A stretch of 64,000 bases of DNA from the NCBI RefSeq assembly GCF_000931445.1, contig NZ_CP010849.1, positions 2,294,001 to 2,358,000 on the forward strand, read 5' to 3'. The stretch comes from Streptomyces cyaneogriseus subsp. noncyanogenus. Its GTDB lineage: Bacteria > Actinomycetota > Actinomycetes > Streptomycetales > Streptomycetaceae. The position numbers and the translations under genes are program-made. Under the pieces are notes generated by a model. The model saw only the letters and a list, made by a program, of their open reading frames with translations. It made no database searches and had not been told where the DNA came from. Positions 52,664-61,348 of the stretch are shown piece after piece; positions within the stretch are counted from its first letter, which is position 1; every line of letters starts with the position of its first letter.

Positions 52664-55366
52664 ATGACCGACCCCAACGCCATCCAGTTCAGCGAGCTGG
52701 ACCAGCTCCCGGACCGCGACCCCGAGGAGACCGCCGAGTGGCGGGCCTCCCTGGACGCCGTCGCCCAGGCGGCCGGGCCGCACCGTGCCGCGTACCTGAT
52801 GCGCCGCACGCTGGAGCGCGCCGAGGGCGCCGGCATCGCCCTGCCGAAGCTCCTGGAGACCGACTACGTCAACACCATCCCCACCGCCGCCGAGCCCGCC
52901 GTGGACGGTGACGAGGAGATGGAGGCGCGGATCACCGCGTGGAACCGCTGGAACGCGGCGGCCATGGTGACCCGGGGCAGCAAGTACGGCGTCGGCGGCC
53001 ACATCGCCACCTTCGCCTCGGCGGCCTGGCTCTACGAGACCGGCTTCAACCACTTCTTCCGGGGCAAGGAGGCCGACGGCTCGGGCGACCAGCTCTACAT
53101 CCAGGGCCACGCCTCCCCCGGCATCTACGCCCGCGCCTTCCTCGACGGCCGGCTCAACGAGGACCACCTCGACAACTTCCGCCGCGAGACCGGCGGCAAC
53201 GGCCTGCCGTCCTACCCGCACCCGCGGCGCCTGCCGTGGCTGTGGGAGTTCCCCACCGTCTCCATGGGCCTCGGCCCGCTCTCCGCGATCTACCAGGCGC
53301 GGTTCAACCGCTACCTGACCGCGCGCGGCATCAAGGACACCTCCGCCTCGCACGTGTGGGCGTTCCTCGGCGACGGCGAGATGGACGAGCCCGAGTCGAC
53401 GGCGGCGCTCGCGCTCGCCTCCCGCGAGGGCCTGGACAACCTGACCTTCGTCATCAACTGCAACCTCCAGCGCCTGGACGGCCCGGTCCGCGCCAACTTC
53501 AAGATCGTGCAGGAGCTGGAGGCCCAGTTCCGCGGCGCCGGCTGGAACGTGGTCAAGACGCTGTGGGGCTCGGCCTGGGACGAGCTGTTCCAGCTCGACA
53601 CCACCGGCGCGCTCGTACGCCGCCTGCGCGAGGTACCGGACGCGCAGATCCAGACGTACCAGACCCGCGACGCCGCCTACATCCGCGAGGACTTCTTCGG
53701 CAAGGACCCGGCGCTCGCCGAGATGGCGAAGCTGCTGAGCGACGACAAGATCCTCGAGTGCTTCCACGTCTCCCGTGGCGGTCACGAGCCGCGCAAGGTC
53801 TACGCCGCGTACCGGGCGGCGCTCGCCCACAAGGGCGCGCCGACCGTGATCCTGGCCCAGACGGTCAAGGGCCACACCCTCGGTGAGGGCTTCGCCTCCA
53901 AGAACGCCAACCACCAGATGAAGAAGCTGACGGTGGACGAGTTCAAGGCGATGCGCGACCGCCTGGACCTGCCGATCAAGGACAGCGACTTCGTCGACGG
54001 CGTGGTCCCCTACGGCCACCCGGGCGCCGACTCCCCCGAGGTCCGCTACCTCCAGGAGCGCCGCGCCGCCCTCGGCGGCCCGGCCCCGGCCCGCCGCGTG
54101 CACCCGGTCCCGGCGCTGCCCGCCCCGGCCGAGAAGGCGTTCGCCGCCTTCGACAAGGGCTCCGGCTCGCAGAACGTGGCGACCACGATGGCGTTCGTCC
54201 GCCTGATCAAGGACCTGGTCCGCGACAAGGAGACCGGCAAGCGCTGGGTGCCGATCGTCCCCGACGAGGCGCGCACCTTCGGCATGGAGTCGCTCTTCCC
54301 GTCGCTGGGCATCTACTCGCCCAAGGGCCAGACGTACGAGCCGGTCGACCGCGACCAGCTCATGTACTACAAGGAAGCCGAGAACGGCCAGATCCTCAAC
54401 GAGGGGATCACCGAGGCCGGCTCGATGGCCGACTTCATCGCCGCCTCCACGTCGTACGCGACGCACGGCGAGCCGATGATCCCGTTCTACATCTTCTACT
54501 CGATGTTCGGCTGGCAGCGCACGGCCGACCAGATGTGGCAGCTCGGCGACCAGCTCGGCCGCGGCTTCCTGATCGGCGCCACCGCCGGCCGCACCACCCT
54601 GACCGGTGAGGGTTTGCAGCACGCCGACGGCCACACCCCGGTCATCGCGGCGACCAACCCCGCGTCGCTGACGTACGACCCGGCGTTCGCCTACGAGGTC
54701 GCCGTCATCGTCCGCGAGGGTCTGCGCCGGATGTACGGCGAGGCCAAGGAGGGCGAGGACCAGAACGTCTTCTACTACCTGACGGTCTACAACGAGCCGC
54801 TGCCGCAGCCCGCCAAGCCGGCCGGCCTCGGCATCGACGAGGGCATCGTCAAGGGCCTGTACCGCTTCAACACGGCGGAGTCCGCGGGCCTGACCCCGGA
54901 GGCGGGTGCCCCGCGCATCCAGCTCCTGGGCTCGGGCACGGCGATCCACTGGGCGCTCAAGGCGCAGAAGATGCTCACCGAGGAGTGGGGCGTGGCCGCC
55001 GACGTGTGGTCCGCGACCTCCTGGACCGAGCTGCGCCGCGACGCGATGGAGGCCGACGCCGCCCTCCTGCGCGGCGAGGAGCGGGTGCCGTACGTCCGCC
55101 AGGCGCTCCAGGGCGCCGAGGGCCCGGTGCTGGCCGTCTCCGACTACATGCGCCAGGTCCCGGACCAGATCGCGCAGTGGGTGGAGCAGGACTGGTCCTC
55201 GCTGGGCGCCGACGGCTTCGGTCTGTCGGACACCCGTGAGGCGGCCCGCCGCCACTTCGGCGTCGACGCCGAGTCGATCGTGGTCGCGGCCCTGGCCCAG
55301 CTCGCCCGGCGCGGCGAGGTCAAGGCGACGGCCGTGAAGGAGGCGCGCGAGCGCTACGGCCTGTAG
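52664..55366 (+). CDS. aceE: Pyruvate dehydrogenase E1, homodimeric type
   Basis: 900 residues from ATG 52664 (GAGGAAGG about 8 nt upstream; the ATG 36 nt earlier has no ribosome site). Homodimeric E1 as in E. coli AceE. Thiamine diphosphate motif [11 protein letters not shown] starts near residue 236; [29 protein letters not shown] and the C-terminal transketolase-like part ([15 protein letters not shown]) are conserved. Decarboxylates pyruvate and acetylates lipoyl groups on the E2. The aceE, E2 and E3 genes lie within 7 kb. Confidence 0.97.
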   Translation: MTDPNAIQFSELDQLPDRDPEETAEWRASLDAVAQAAGPHRAAYLMRRTLERAEGAGIALPKLLETDYVNTIPTAAEPAVDGDEEMEARITAWNRWNAAAMVTRGSKYGVGGHIATFASAAWLYETGFNHFFRGKEADGSGDQLYIQGHASPGIYARAFLDGRLNEDHLDNFRRETGGNGLPSYPHPRRLPWLWEFPTVSMGLGPLSAIYQARFNRYLTARGIKDTSASHVWAFLGDGEMDEPESTAALALASREGLDNLTFVINCNLQRLDGPVRANFKIVQELEAQFRGAGWNVVKTLWGSAWDELFQLDTTGALVRRLREVPDAQIQTYQTRDAAYIREDFFGKDPALAEMAKLLSDDKILECFHVSRGGHEPRKVYAAYRAALAHKGAPTVILAQTVKGHTLGEGFASKNANHQMKKLTVDEFKAMRDRLDLPIKDSDFVDGVVPYGHPGADSPEVRYLQERRAALGGPAPARRVHPVPALPAPAEKAFAAFDKGSGSQNVATTMAFVRLIKDLVRDKETGKRWVPIVPDEARTFGMESLFPSLGIYSPKGQTYEPVDRDQLMYYKEAENGQILNEGITEAGSMADFIAASTSYATHGEPMIPFYIFYSMFGWQRTADQMWQLGDQLGRGFLIGATAGRTTLTGEGLQHADGHTPVIAATNPASLTYDPAFAYEVAVIVREGLRRMYGEAKEGEDQNVFYYLTVYNEPLPQPAKPAGLGIDEGIVKGLYRFNTAESAGLTPEAGAPRIQLLGSGTAIHWALKAQKMLTEEWGVAADVWSATSWTELRRDAMEADAALLRGEERVPYVRQALQGAEGPVLAVSDYMRQVPDQIAQWVEQDWSSLGADGFGLSDTREAARRHFGVDAESIVVAALAQLARRGEVKATAVKEARERYGL

Positions 55367-55395
55367 GACCCGCCGGTCGCGGTGACCGGTCGCGG

Positions 55396-55425
55396 TGAGA
55401 GGCCCCCGCCCCGGCGGGGGCCTCT
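55396..55425 (+). terminator. Stem-loop terminator after aceE
   Basis: GAGAGGCCCCCG / CGGGGGCCTCTC, 12 bp, followed by a CT-rich run. Confidence 0.8.
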
Positions 55426-55456
55426 CCCTCTGCCGGGGCTCCTGCATGATGGGGCC

Positions 55457-56443
55457 ATGCGCGCTGCCCGGCTGATCAAGATGGTGCTGCTGCTCCAGAC
55501 CCGGCCCTCCATGACCGCCGCCGAGCTCGCCCGTGAGCTGGAGGTCTCGGAGCGGACCGTGACGCGGGACGCGCAGGCGCTGTCGGAGGCGGGGGTGCCG
55601 GTGTACGCGGAGCGGGGGCGGGCCGGCGGGTACCGGCTGATCGGCGGCTACCGCACCCGGCTGACCGGGCTGCACCGCGGCGAGGCGGAGGCGCTGTTCC
55701 TGTCCGGCGTGCCGGGGGCGCTGCGCGAGATGGGGCTCGAGGACGCGGCGTCGGCGGCCCGGCTGAAGGTGTCGGCGGCGCTGCTGCCGTCCCTGCGCGA
55801 CGCCTCCCGCACGGCGGCGCAGCGCTTCCACCTGGACGCCCCGGACTGGTTCAAGGAGCCCCGGACGCCCGAGCTGCTGCCCGCGGTCGCGGACGCGGTC
55901 TGGGACGACCGGCGGATCACCGCCCGCTACCGGCGCGGCGAGCAGGAGGCCGTACGGGAGCTGGAGCCGTACGGGCTCGTGCTCAAGGCGGGGGTCTGGT
56001 ACCTGTGCGCGCGGGTGCCGTCCGGCCGGGGCGCCTTCCGGGTCTACCGGATCGACCGGTTCACGGCGGTGGACGCCGGTGAGGAGCGGTTCACGCGGGA
56101 CGAGGAGTTCGACCTGCCCGCCTTCTGGGCGGAGCGGGCGGAGCAGTTCGCGCGGTCCATCCTGCGCGCCGAGGTCGTCGTACGGCTGTCCCCGCGGGGC
56201 GTGCGGGAGCTCGCGTACGCGGTGGATCCGCGGGCGGCGCGGGAGGCGCTCGACGCCGCCGGGGCGGCCGGGGCGGACGGGTGGGTGACGGTGACGCTGC
56301 CGGTGGAGTCCGAGGAGGTCGCCCACACGCAGTTGCGGATGCTCGGGCCGGAGGCCGAGGTGCTGGCGCCGGAGAGTCTGCGGGAGCGGTTCGCGGGGGA
56401 CGCGCGGCGGATGGCCGGGCTGTACGGGCACCCGGAGCCCTGA
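55457..56443 (+). CDS. YafY-type HTH/WYL-domain transcription regulator
   Basis: 328 residues. DeoR-like N-terminal winged helix (about 1-60; TAAELARELEVSERTVTRDAQAL) and a WYL ligand-sensing domain (about 145-220) ending in the RVYRIDRF motif, followed by a WCX-type tail. Target unknown; the neighbours are aceE and a DUF4240 gene. A CATGAT box ends 6 nt before the ATG at 55457, suggesting a leaderless message. An in-frame start at 55382 lies inside the aceE terminator and is rejected. Confidence 0.88.
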   Translation: MRAARLIKMVLLLQTRPSMTAAELARELEVSERTVTRDAQALSEAGVPVYAERGRAGGYRLIGGYRTRLTGLHRGEAEALFLSGVPGALREMGLEDAASAARLKVSAALLPSLRDASRTAAQRFHLDAPDWFKEPRTPELLPAVADAVWDDRRITARYRRGEQEAVRELEPYGLVLKAGVWYLCARVPSGRGAFRVYRIDRFTAVDAGEERFTRDEEFDLPAFWAERAEQFARSILRAEVVVRLSPRGVRELAYAVDPRAAREALDAAGAAGADGWVTVTLPVESEEVAHTQLRMLGPEAEVLAPESLRERFAGDARRMAGLYGHPEP

Positions 56444-56536
56444 GGCGTGAGGCGTGAGGCATGAGACGGACGGCACACGACGATCGTCGGTACTCCGCGT
56501 GCGCCCCGTGCGCCCAGGGCCGATGCTGGACCCGTG

Positions 56537-57055
56537 ATGGACGAGACGGAGTTCTGGGAGCTGATCGACGCCACCCGCGAGGCCGCCGAGGGAGACCCCG
56601 AGGAACAGGCCGACCTGCTCGTGGAGCGGCTGTGCAGGCTGGACCCGGAGGGGGTCCTGGACTTCGCCCGCCATTTCGAGGCCCGCTACCGGCGCGCCTT
56701 CACCTGGGACCTGTGGGCCGCCGCGTGGGTGCTGCTCGACGGGGCGAGCGATGACGTGTTCGACTCCTTCCGGTGCTGGCTGATCGGCCAGGGCCGTGAG
56801 GTGTACGAGGGTGCCGTGCACGACCCCGACGCGCTCGCCGAGCTGCTGGACGACTTCGACGAGGAGATCGACGGCGACGGCGAGGAGCTGGGGTACGCGG
56901 CCGACGAGGCGTACGAGCAGCTCACCGGGGCCGTCGCGCCGGAGCTGGGGCTGGCGCCCGCGCCGGCGGAGCCGCAGGGCACGCCGCTGGACCTGGAGGA
57001 CGACCAGGCGCTCGCCGAGCGGCTGCCCCGGCTGTGGGAGCGGTTCGGGGCCTGA
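56537..57055 (+). CDS. DUF4240 family protein
   Basis: 172 residues, strongly acidic. The MDETEFWELIDATREAA opening and the LIGQGREVYEGAVHDPDALAEL segment match DUF4240 proteins, whose function is unknown. GTG at 56534 directly precedes the ATG and could also be used. A GATGCT box 9-10 nt upstream suggests a leaderless start. Convergent with the amidase gene, 28 nt apart. Confidence 0.82.
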   Translation: MDETEFWELIDATREAAEGDPEEQADLLVERLCRLDPEGVLDFARHFEARYRRAFTWDLWAAAWVLLDGASDDVFDSFRCWLIGQGREVYEGAVHDPDALAELLDDFDEEIDGDGEELGYAADEAYEQLTGAVAPELGLAPAPAEPQGTPLDLEDDQALAERLPRLWERFGA

Positions 57056-57083
57056 TCCGGGCCCGTGCCCGGGCGGTGGGCGC

Positions 57084-57929
57084 TCAGGGGGCCTGCGCCC
57101 GCGCGGGGGCCTGGGCCCGGCCCTGGAGCCGGGCCGCCCGCTCCCGGATGTCGGGGAGGCGGGCGCTGAGGGCCGCGCCGGGGCAGCTCGTCTGGTAGCC
57201 GTCGTCGTGGCCCGCGACGGCGGGCAGCGTGGCGGTGGACCCGGCGGCGTACCGGCTGCGCCCGTTGCTGGAGACCAGCCGGACCGTGGCGCGGGGGTCG
57301 GTCCCGGATCCGCCCAGTTTCCAGGCGGCCAGCGCGGCGATCGCGTCGGTCAGCGCGCGGGGCACGGGGACGCCCGCGGTGAAGGTGCCGAGGGCGGCGA
57401 TGCCGGTGGTGCGGTGGTTGAAGCCCTGGGTGTGGGCGCCGGTGACGGGGCGGTCGATGCCGCCGGCGCGGCCCTCGTAGATGGTGCCGCAGCGGTCGAC
57501 GAGGAAGTTGTAGCCGATGTCGTCCCAGTCGCGGGCGCCGGTCTGGCCCGCGTACAGGTCGCGGATGATGCGCGGGGTGTCCGCGCAGTCGTAGCCGTTG
57601 GGCGTGTCGGTGTGGTGCAGGAAGACGGCGACGACCGCGTCGTCGTAGCGCGGCGGCGGCTGGCGGCGGGCGGCGTCGCCGAGCCATCGGGCCCGGGGCA
57701 CGATGGGCGGCCGGGGCGCGACGTGCTGCGCGGCGGGGCGGATCCCGGCGGAGCGGGCCTGGGTCGCGGCGCGCTCGACGCCGGTCGCGCACAGCGCCAG
57801 CGCCAGCGCGGCGGCGGCGCCGGGCAGGCACCACAGCAGGGTCCGGACGGCGGCCGGCAGGGGCGCCGTACGCCGCGCCCGGCCCCGGACGAGGCCCTGG
57901 GACCGCCGGGTTCCGCGAACGACACGCAT
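57084..57929 (-). CDS. Peptidoglycan-recognition/N-acetylmuramoyl-L-alanine amidase-like protein (Amidase_2), secreted
   Basis: 281 residues from ATG 57929. A basic N-terminus and one hydrophobic segment (about 28-48) export or anchor it. The PGRP fold has zinc ligands in AVFLHHTDTPNGYDC (first His), and in AGHDDGYQTSCPG (His and Cys), plus conserved DIGYNFLVDRCGTIYEGRAGG. Likely cleaves or binds stem-peptide amide bonds in the wall. A GTG 9 nt further upstream is an alternative start. Confidence 0.88.
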   Translation of the reverse strand: MRVVRGTRRSQGLVRGRARRTAPLPAAVRTLLWCLPGAAAALALALCATGVERAATQARSAGIRPAAQHVAPRPPIVPRARWLGDAARRQPPPRYDDAVVAVFLHHTDTPNGYDCADTPRIIRDLYAGQTGARDWDDIGYNFLVDRCGTIYEGRAGGIDRPVTGAHTQGFNHRTTGIAALGTFTAGVPVPRALTDAIAALAAWKLGGSGTDPRATVRLVSSNGRSRYAAGSTATLPAVAGHDDGYQTSCPGAALSARLPDIRERAARLQGRAQAPARAQAP

Positions 57930-58033
57930 GGTTCCCACTGTCCGTCCGGTCGGGTCCGCCCGCGACCGTGGGGGCCCGGCCGGTGGAACCGTCGCCGCGC
58001 GGCACCGGCGGGCGGGCCCGGCCGGCGGCCGGC

Positions 58034-58522
58034 TCAGACCAGCGGCTGTCCCATCAGCACGTCGTCGACGTACCGCCCGTCCAGGAAGAACTCCTCCGGC
58101 TGCACGCCCTCGACGACGAAGCCCTCGGACTCGTAGAGCCCCCGGGCCGCCGTGTTGGGGCCGAGGACGCGCAGGGTGATGCGGCGGGCGCCCAGGCGGC
58201 GGGCCTCCTCGACGGCGGCGCGGACCAGCGCGCGGCCGACGCCCCGGCCCCGGGCGGCCTCGTCGACGGCGAGACCGCGGATCTGCCGCACATGCGCGTT
58301 GGAGGCGAGCGGGGTGGGGAAGCCGAGGCGGACGTACCCCACGAGCCGGCCGTCGAGCTCGGCGACCAGATGGTCGCCGGGGCCGCAGGTCTCGCGGAAG
58401 AACGGCTCGTCCGGCTCCGGGCGCGGGCTGACGGCGTGCAGGTAGGACCAGGACTCGTGGTCGATCCGCCGCAGCGTCTCCTCGTCGTCCGGACGGGCGG
58501 GGCGTATGTGCGCAGAGGGCAT
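58034..58522 (-). CDS. GNAT-family N-acetyltransferase
   Basis: 162 residues. Acetyl-CoA-binding motif A GLAVDEAARGRGVGRALVRAAVEEARRLG and motif B LGPNTAARGLYESEGFVVEGVQ are clear. Substrate not predicted. Divergent from the TIGR01777 gene with 72 nt between starts. Confidence 0.9.
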   Translation of the reverse strand: MPSAHIRPARPDDEETLRRIDHESWSYLHAVSPRPEPDEPFFRETCGPGDHLVAELDGRLVGYVRLGFPTPLASNAHVRQIRGLAVDEAARGRGVGRALVRAAVEEARRLGARRITLRVLGPNTAARGLYESEGFVVEGVQPEEFFLDGRYVDDVLMGQPLV

Positions 58523-58594
58523 GCCGGTCACTGTACGGCGCGCGCCCCGGGCTTCGTGCGGCGTTTTCCGGCGGCCACCGGCAGGATGGGGTCC

Positions 58595-59488
58595 ATGGAA
58601 CGTTCCCGTGTCGCGGTGGCCGGCGCGTCCGGTCTCATCGGCGGTGCCCTGGCGCGGTCCCTGGCCGCGGACGGGCACGAGGTGGTGCGGCTGGTGCGCC
58701 GGGCCCCGAGTGGGCCGGGCGAGGTGTGGTGGGACCCCGAGCGCGGGCAGGTGGACGCGTCCGGGCTCGCCGGGTGCGACGCCGTGGTGAATCTCGCGGG
58801 GGCCGGGGTCGGCGACCGCCGGTGGACCGCGGCCTACAAGGACCGCATCCGCCGCAGCCGGGTCCTCGGCACCACGGCGCTGGCCGGGGCGCTGGCCCGG
58901 CTGGAGCCGCGCCCGCGGGTCTTCGTCAGCGGCAGCGCGATCGGTTACTACGGGGAGACCGGCGCGCGTGCCGTCGACGAGAGCGCGCCGCCGGGCAAGG
59001 GCTTCCTGCCCGCGCTGTGCGTGGAGTGGGAGGCCGCGGCGGCCCCCGCCCGGGAGGCGGGCGTGCGCACGGTGTTCCCCCGGACCGGGCTGGTGGTCGC
59101 CCGCGGGGGCGGTGCCTGGAGCCGGCTCTTCCCGCTCTTCCGGGCCGGGCTCGGCGGGCGGCTGGGCGACGGGCGCCAGTACTGGTCGTTCATCGCCCTG
59201 TACGACGAGGTGGCGGCGATCCGCCATCTGATGGACCGGGACGACCTGTCCGGGCCGTTCAACCTGACCGCCCCGCAGCCGCTGACGAACCGTGAGATCA
59301 CCGCGGCGATGGGCCGGGTCCTGCGCCGGCCGGCGCCCTTCGCGGTGCCCGCGCCGGTGCTGCGGGCCGTGCTCGGCGAGATGGCCGGCGATGTGCTGGG
59401 CAGCGCGCGGGTGCTGCCGGCGCGGCTGCTGGAGTCGGGGTTCCGGTTCACGTTCCCGGAGATCGAGGAGGCGATCCGGGCGGCGTGA
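58595..59488 (+). CDS. TIGR01777-family NAD(P)-dependent epimerase/dehydratase-like protein
   Basis: 297 residues. Rossmann N-terminus VAVAGASGLIGGALARSL, the family segment VVNLAGAGVGDRRWTAAYKDRIRRSRV, SGSAIGYYGETG (active-site Tyr region) and the C-terminal GSARVLPARLLESGFRF of the DUF1731-like tail. Reaction unknown. A homologue (Rv2216) sits between the E2 gene and lipB in M. tuberculosis, so a tie to lipoate or 2-oxoacid metabolism is possible. CAGGAT lies 7 nt before the ATG: leaderless. Confidence 0.9.
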   Translation: MERSRVAVAGASGLIGGALARSLAADGHEVVRLVRRAPSGPGEVWWDPERGQVDASGLAGCDAVVNLAGAGVGDRRWTAAYKDRIRRSRVLGTTALAGALARLEPRPRVFVSGSAIGYYGETGARAVDESAPPGKGFLPALCVEWEAAAAPAREAGVRTVFPRTGLVVARGGGAWSRLFPLFRAGLGGRLGDGRQYWSFIALYDEVAAIRHLMDRDDLSGPFNLTAPQPLTNREITAAMGRVLRRPAPFAVPAPVLRAVLGEMAGDVLGSARVLPARLLESGFRFTFPEIEEAIRAA

Positions 59489-59601
59489 CCGGAGAGCCGC
59501 CGCTCCCGGCCGCTCCCCCGGCACCCCGGCCCCCGGCACCCCCTGCCCCGATCCCCGGCCCCCCGGTGCCTCCCCGCCGCGTCCCGGCCGGGCTTCGAGC
59601 C

Positions 59602-59742
59602 GATACCGGCCGGACGCCACCCGGATACCGGCCGGACGCGAGCCGGGAACGAGCCGGACCGGAGTCGTGCACGAGCTCGGCACGAGCCGGACGGGAGCCG
59701 CGGACGAGTCGTATGCGATCCGTATGCGACCGTCGTGCGACC
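59602..59742. repeat. Phased direct repeats in the gap before the FAD-oxidoreductase gene
   Basis: GATACCGGCCGGACGC occurs at 59602-59617 and 59624-59639 (22-nt period). Then ACGAGCCGGAC repeats around 59650-59692, and three 11-mers CGTATGCGATC, CGTATGCGACC, GTCGTGCGACC abut at 59710-59742. The whole 59489-59868 gap (380 nt) has no gene; a TTGACC box is near 59768. Confidence 0.5.
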
Positions 59743-59868
59743 GTGCTCTGTTCATGCGCGACTTCCTTTGACCGATCTCAGTCCTACTCTCGTCCAGAAC
59801 TCGGGTATTCGGGACGCCCGTTGGGGGCATCACGTCTCCAGCGGCCGCGCAACCTCGAGGAGGGGCAC

Positions 59869-61296
59869 GTGCTTGAGCCCACGTACCAGGCGGACGTCGT
59901 CGTCGTGGGGGCCGGGGTCGCCGGACTCGCCGCGGCGCACCGGCTGACCGGCGCTGGAGTGTCGACCGTGGTCCTGGAGGCCGCCCAGGGGGTGGGCGGC
60001 CGGATGGCGACCGAGAAGGTGGACGGATTCCGGCTCGACAGAATCGGACAGTTGCTGTCCACGGCCTATACCGAACTACGGCTCGCTCCCGGGCTGGACG
60101 GCCTCGCGCTGCGGTCGTTCGCCCCGGGGGTGCTGCTGCACAGCGACGGGCGCCGCCACCGTGCGGGCGCGGTGGCGAGCGCGGGGAGCGCCCGGGGCGC
60201 GTTCGCCGGGGGCACAAGGGGCGCACTCCATGTGGTGCGCGCCCTGGCCGGCGCCCCCCGGCCGGGATCGGCGCCCAGGCGGCTCGCGTCCGCGCCGAGG
60301 ACGCCCGGGAGGGCGGCGCCGGTGCCCCGCGGCCGGGCGGGCGCTCCGCTGGGCACCGCCGTCGACCAGGCCCGCCTCGGGGCCGCCCTCTCACGGCTGG
60401 CGGGCACGCCCGTCGACCGGCTGCTGGCCCGCCCCGAGCTGCCCGCCGCGCGGGCTCTCGAGGCCCGCGGCCTGCCCGCCCGCGCGGTCGACGGCTTTCT
60501 GCGCCCCCTGCTCTCCGCGCTGCTGTGCGACCCGGAGCTGACCACCTCCAGCCGGTGCGCGGACCTCGCGCTGCGCGCCTTCGCCGGCGGGCGCCTGTGT
60601 CTGCCGGAGGGCGGCGCGGAGGCGCTGCCCGAGCGGCTGGCGCGCGCCCTGCCGCCGGGCACCGTGCGCACCGGTGTCCGGGTCACCTCGATCGCCACCA
60701 ACGCGGTGACCACCGCCGAGCACGGCGAGATCCGCTGCCGGGCCGTCCTGCTGGCGACCGACGCGCGCGCCGCCGCCGAGCTGCTGCCCGGGCTGCGCGT
60801 GCCGGACTTCCACCCGGTGACGGTGGTGCACCACACCACGGACGAGCCGCCCGCGACCGGTGCCGCGCTGCTCCTGGACGCCGACCGCGGCGGCCCGGTC
60901 GCGCACACGGCGGTGATCAGCCATGTCGACCCGTCCCGGGCCCCGGCCGGCCGGACGCTGGTGTCCTCGACCGTGCTGGGCCCGCCGCCGCCCGGCGTGG
61001 ACACCGCCGTACGCATGCATCTGGCGCGCCTGTACGGCACCTCGACGGCGCGCTGGGAGACGCTCGCCGTGCACCACACCGCCGAGGCGGTGCCCGCGAT
61101 GCGCCCGCCGCACGACCCGCACCGGCCCGTGCGGCTGCTGGCGGGGCTGTACGTGTGCGGCGACCACCGCGACACCAGCACGGTGCAGGGCGCGCTGCGC
61201 TCCGCGCACCGGGCGGCGGCGGCGATCCTGACGGACCTGGGGGCCGCGGGCTCGATGCACGCGGCCGACCCGCTGCCGACGGCGCGGGCGGCCTGA
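59869..61296 (+). CDS. FAD-dependent oxidoreductase (amine oxidase/phytoene desaturase-like)
   Basis: 475 residues from GTG 59869 (GAGGAGGGG upstream). N-terminal Rossmann motif VVGAGVAGLAAAHRLTGAGVSTVVLEA, the GGRMATEKVDGFRLD segment and the C-terminal YVCGDHRDTSTVQGALRSAHRAA bind FAD. A low-complexity Arg/Pro/Ala stretch (about 100-160) interrupts the fold. Substrate unknown; carotenoid or amine oxidation are family activities. No carotenoid genes nearby. Confidence 0.85.
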   Translation: MLEPTYQADVVVVGAGVAGLAAAHRLTGAGVSTVVLEAAQGVGGRMATEKVDGFRLDRIGQLLSTAYTELRLAPGLDGLALRSFAPGVLLHSDGRRHRAGAVASAGSARGAFAGGTRGALHVVRALAGAPRPGSAPRRLASAPRTPGRAAPVPRGRAGAPLGTAVDQARLGAALSRLAGTPVDRLLARPELPAARALEARGLPARAVDGFLRPLLSALLCDPELTTSSRCADLALRAFAGGRLCLPEGGAEALPERLARALPPGTVRTGVRVTSIATNAVTTAEHGEIRCRAVLLATDARAAAELLPGLRVPDFHPVTVVHHTTDEPPATGAALLLDADRGGPVAHTAVISHVDPSRAPAGRTLVSSTVLGPPPPGVDTAVRMHLARLYGTSTARWETLAVHHTAEAVPAMRPPHDPHRPVRLLAGLYVCGDHRDTSTVQGALRSAHRAAAAILTDLGAAGSMHAADPLPTARAA

Positions 61297-61303
61297 GCCG
61301 CCG

Positions 61304-61348
61304 CCCTGGGGTGAACGGGCCCGGGGCCCGGCCCCGTTCACCCCAGGG
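61304..61348. terminator. Bidirectional terminator between convergent genes
   Basis: CCCTGGGGTGAACGGG / CCCGTTCACCCCAGGG, a perfect 16-bp stem with a GC-rich 13-nt loop. It includes the last codons of the opposing regulator gene (stop at 61338). Confidence 0.85.

Noticed and set aside
52622..56821. 1399-codon open frame on the minus strand across aceE and the WYL gene
   Set aside because: Antisense shadow of high-G+C coding sequence; the plus strand encodes a complete, conserved AceE with promoter, ribosome site and terminator.
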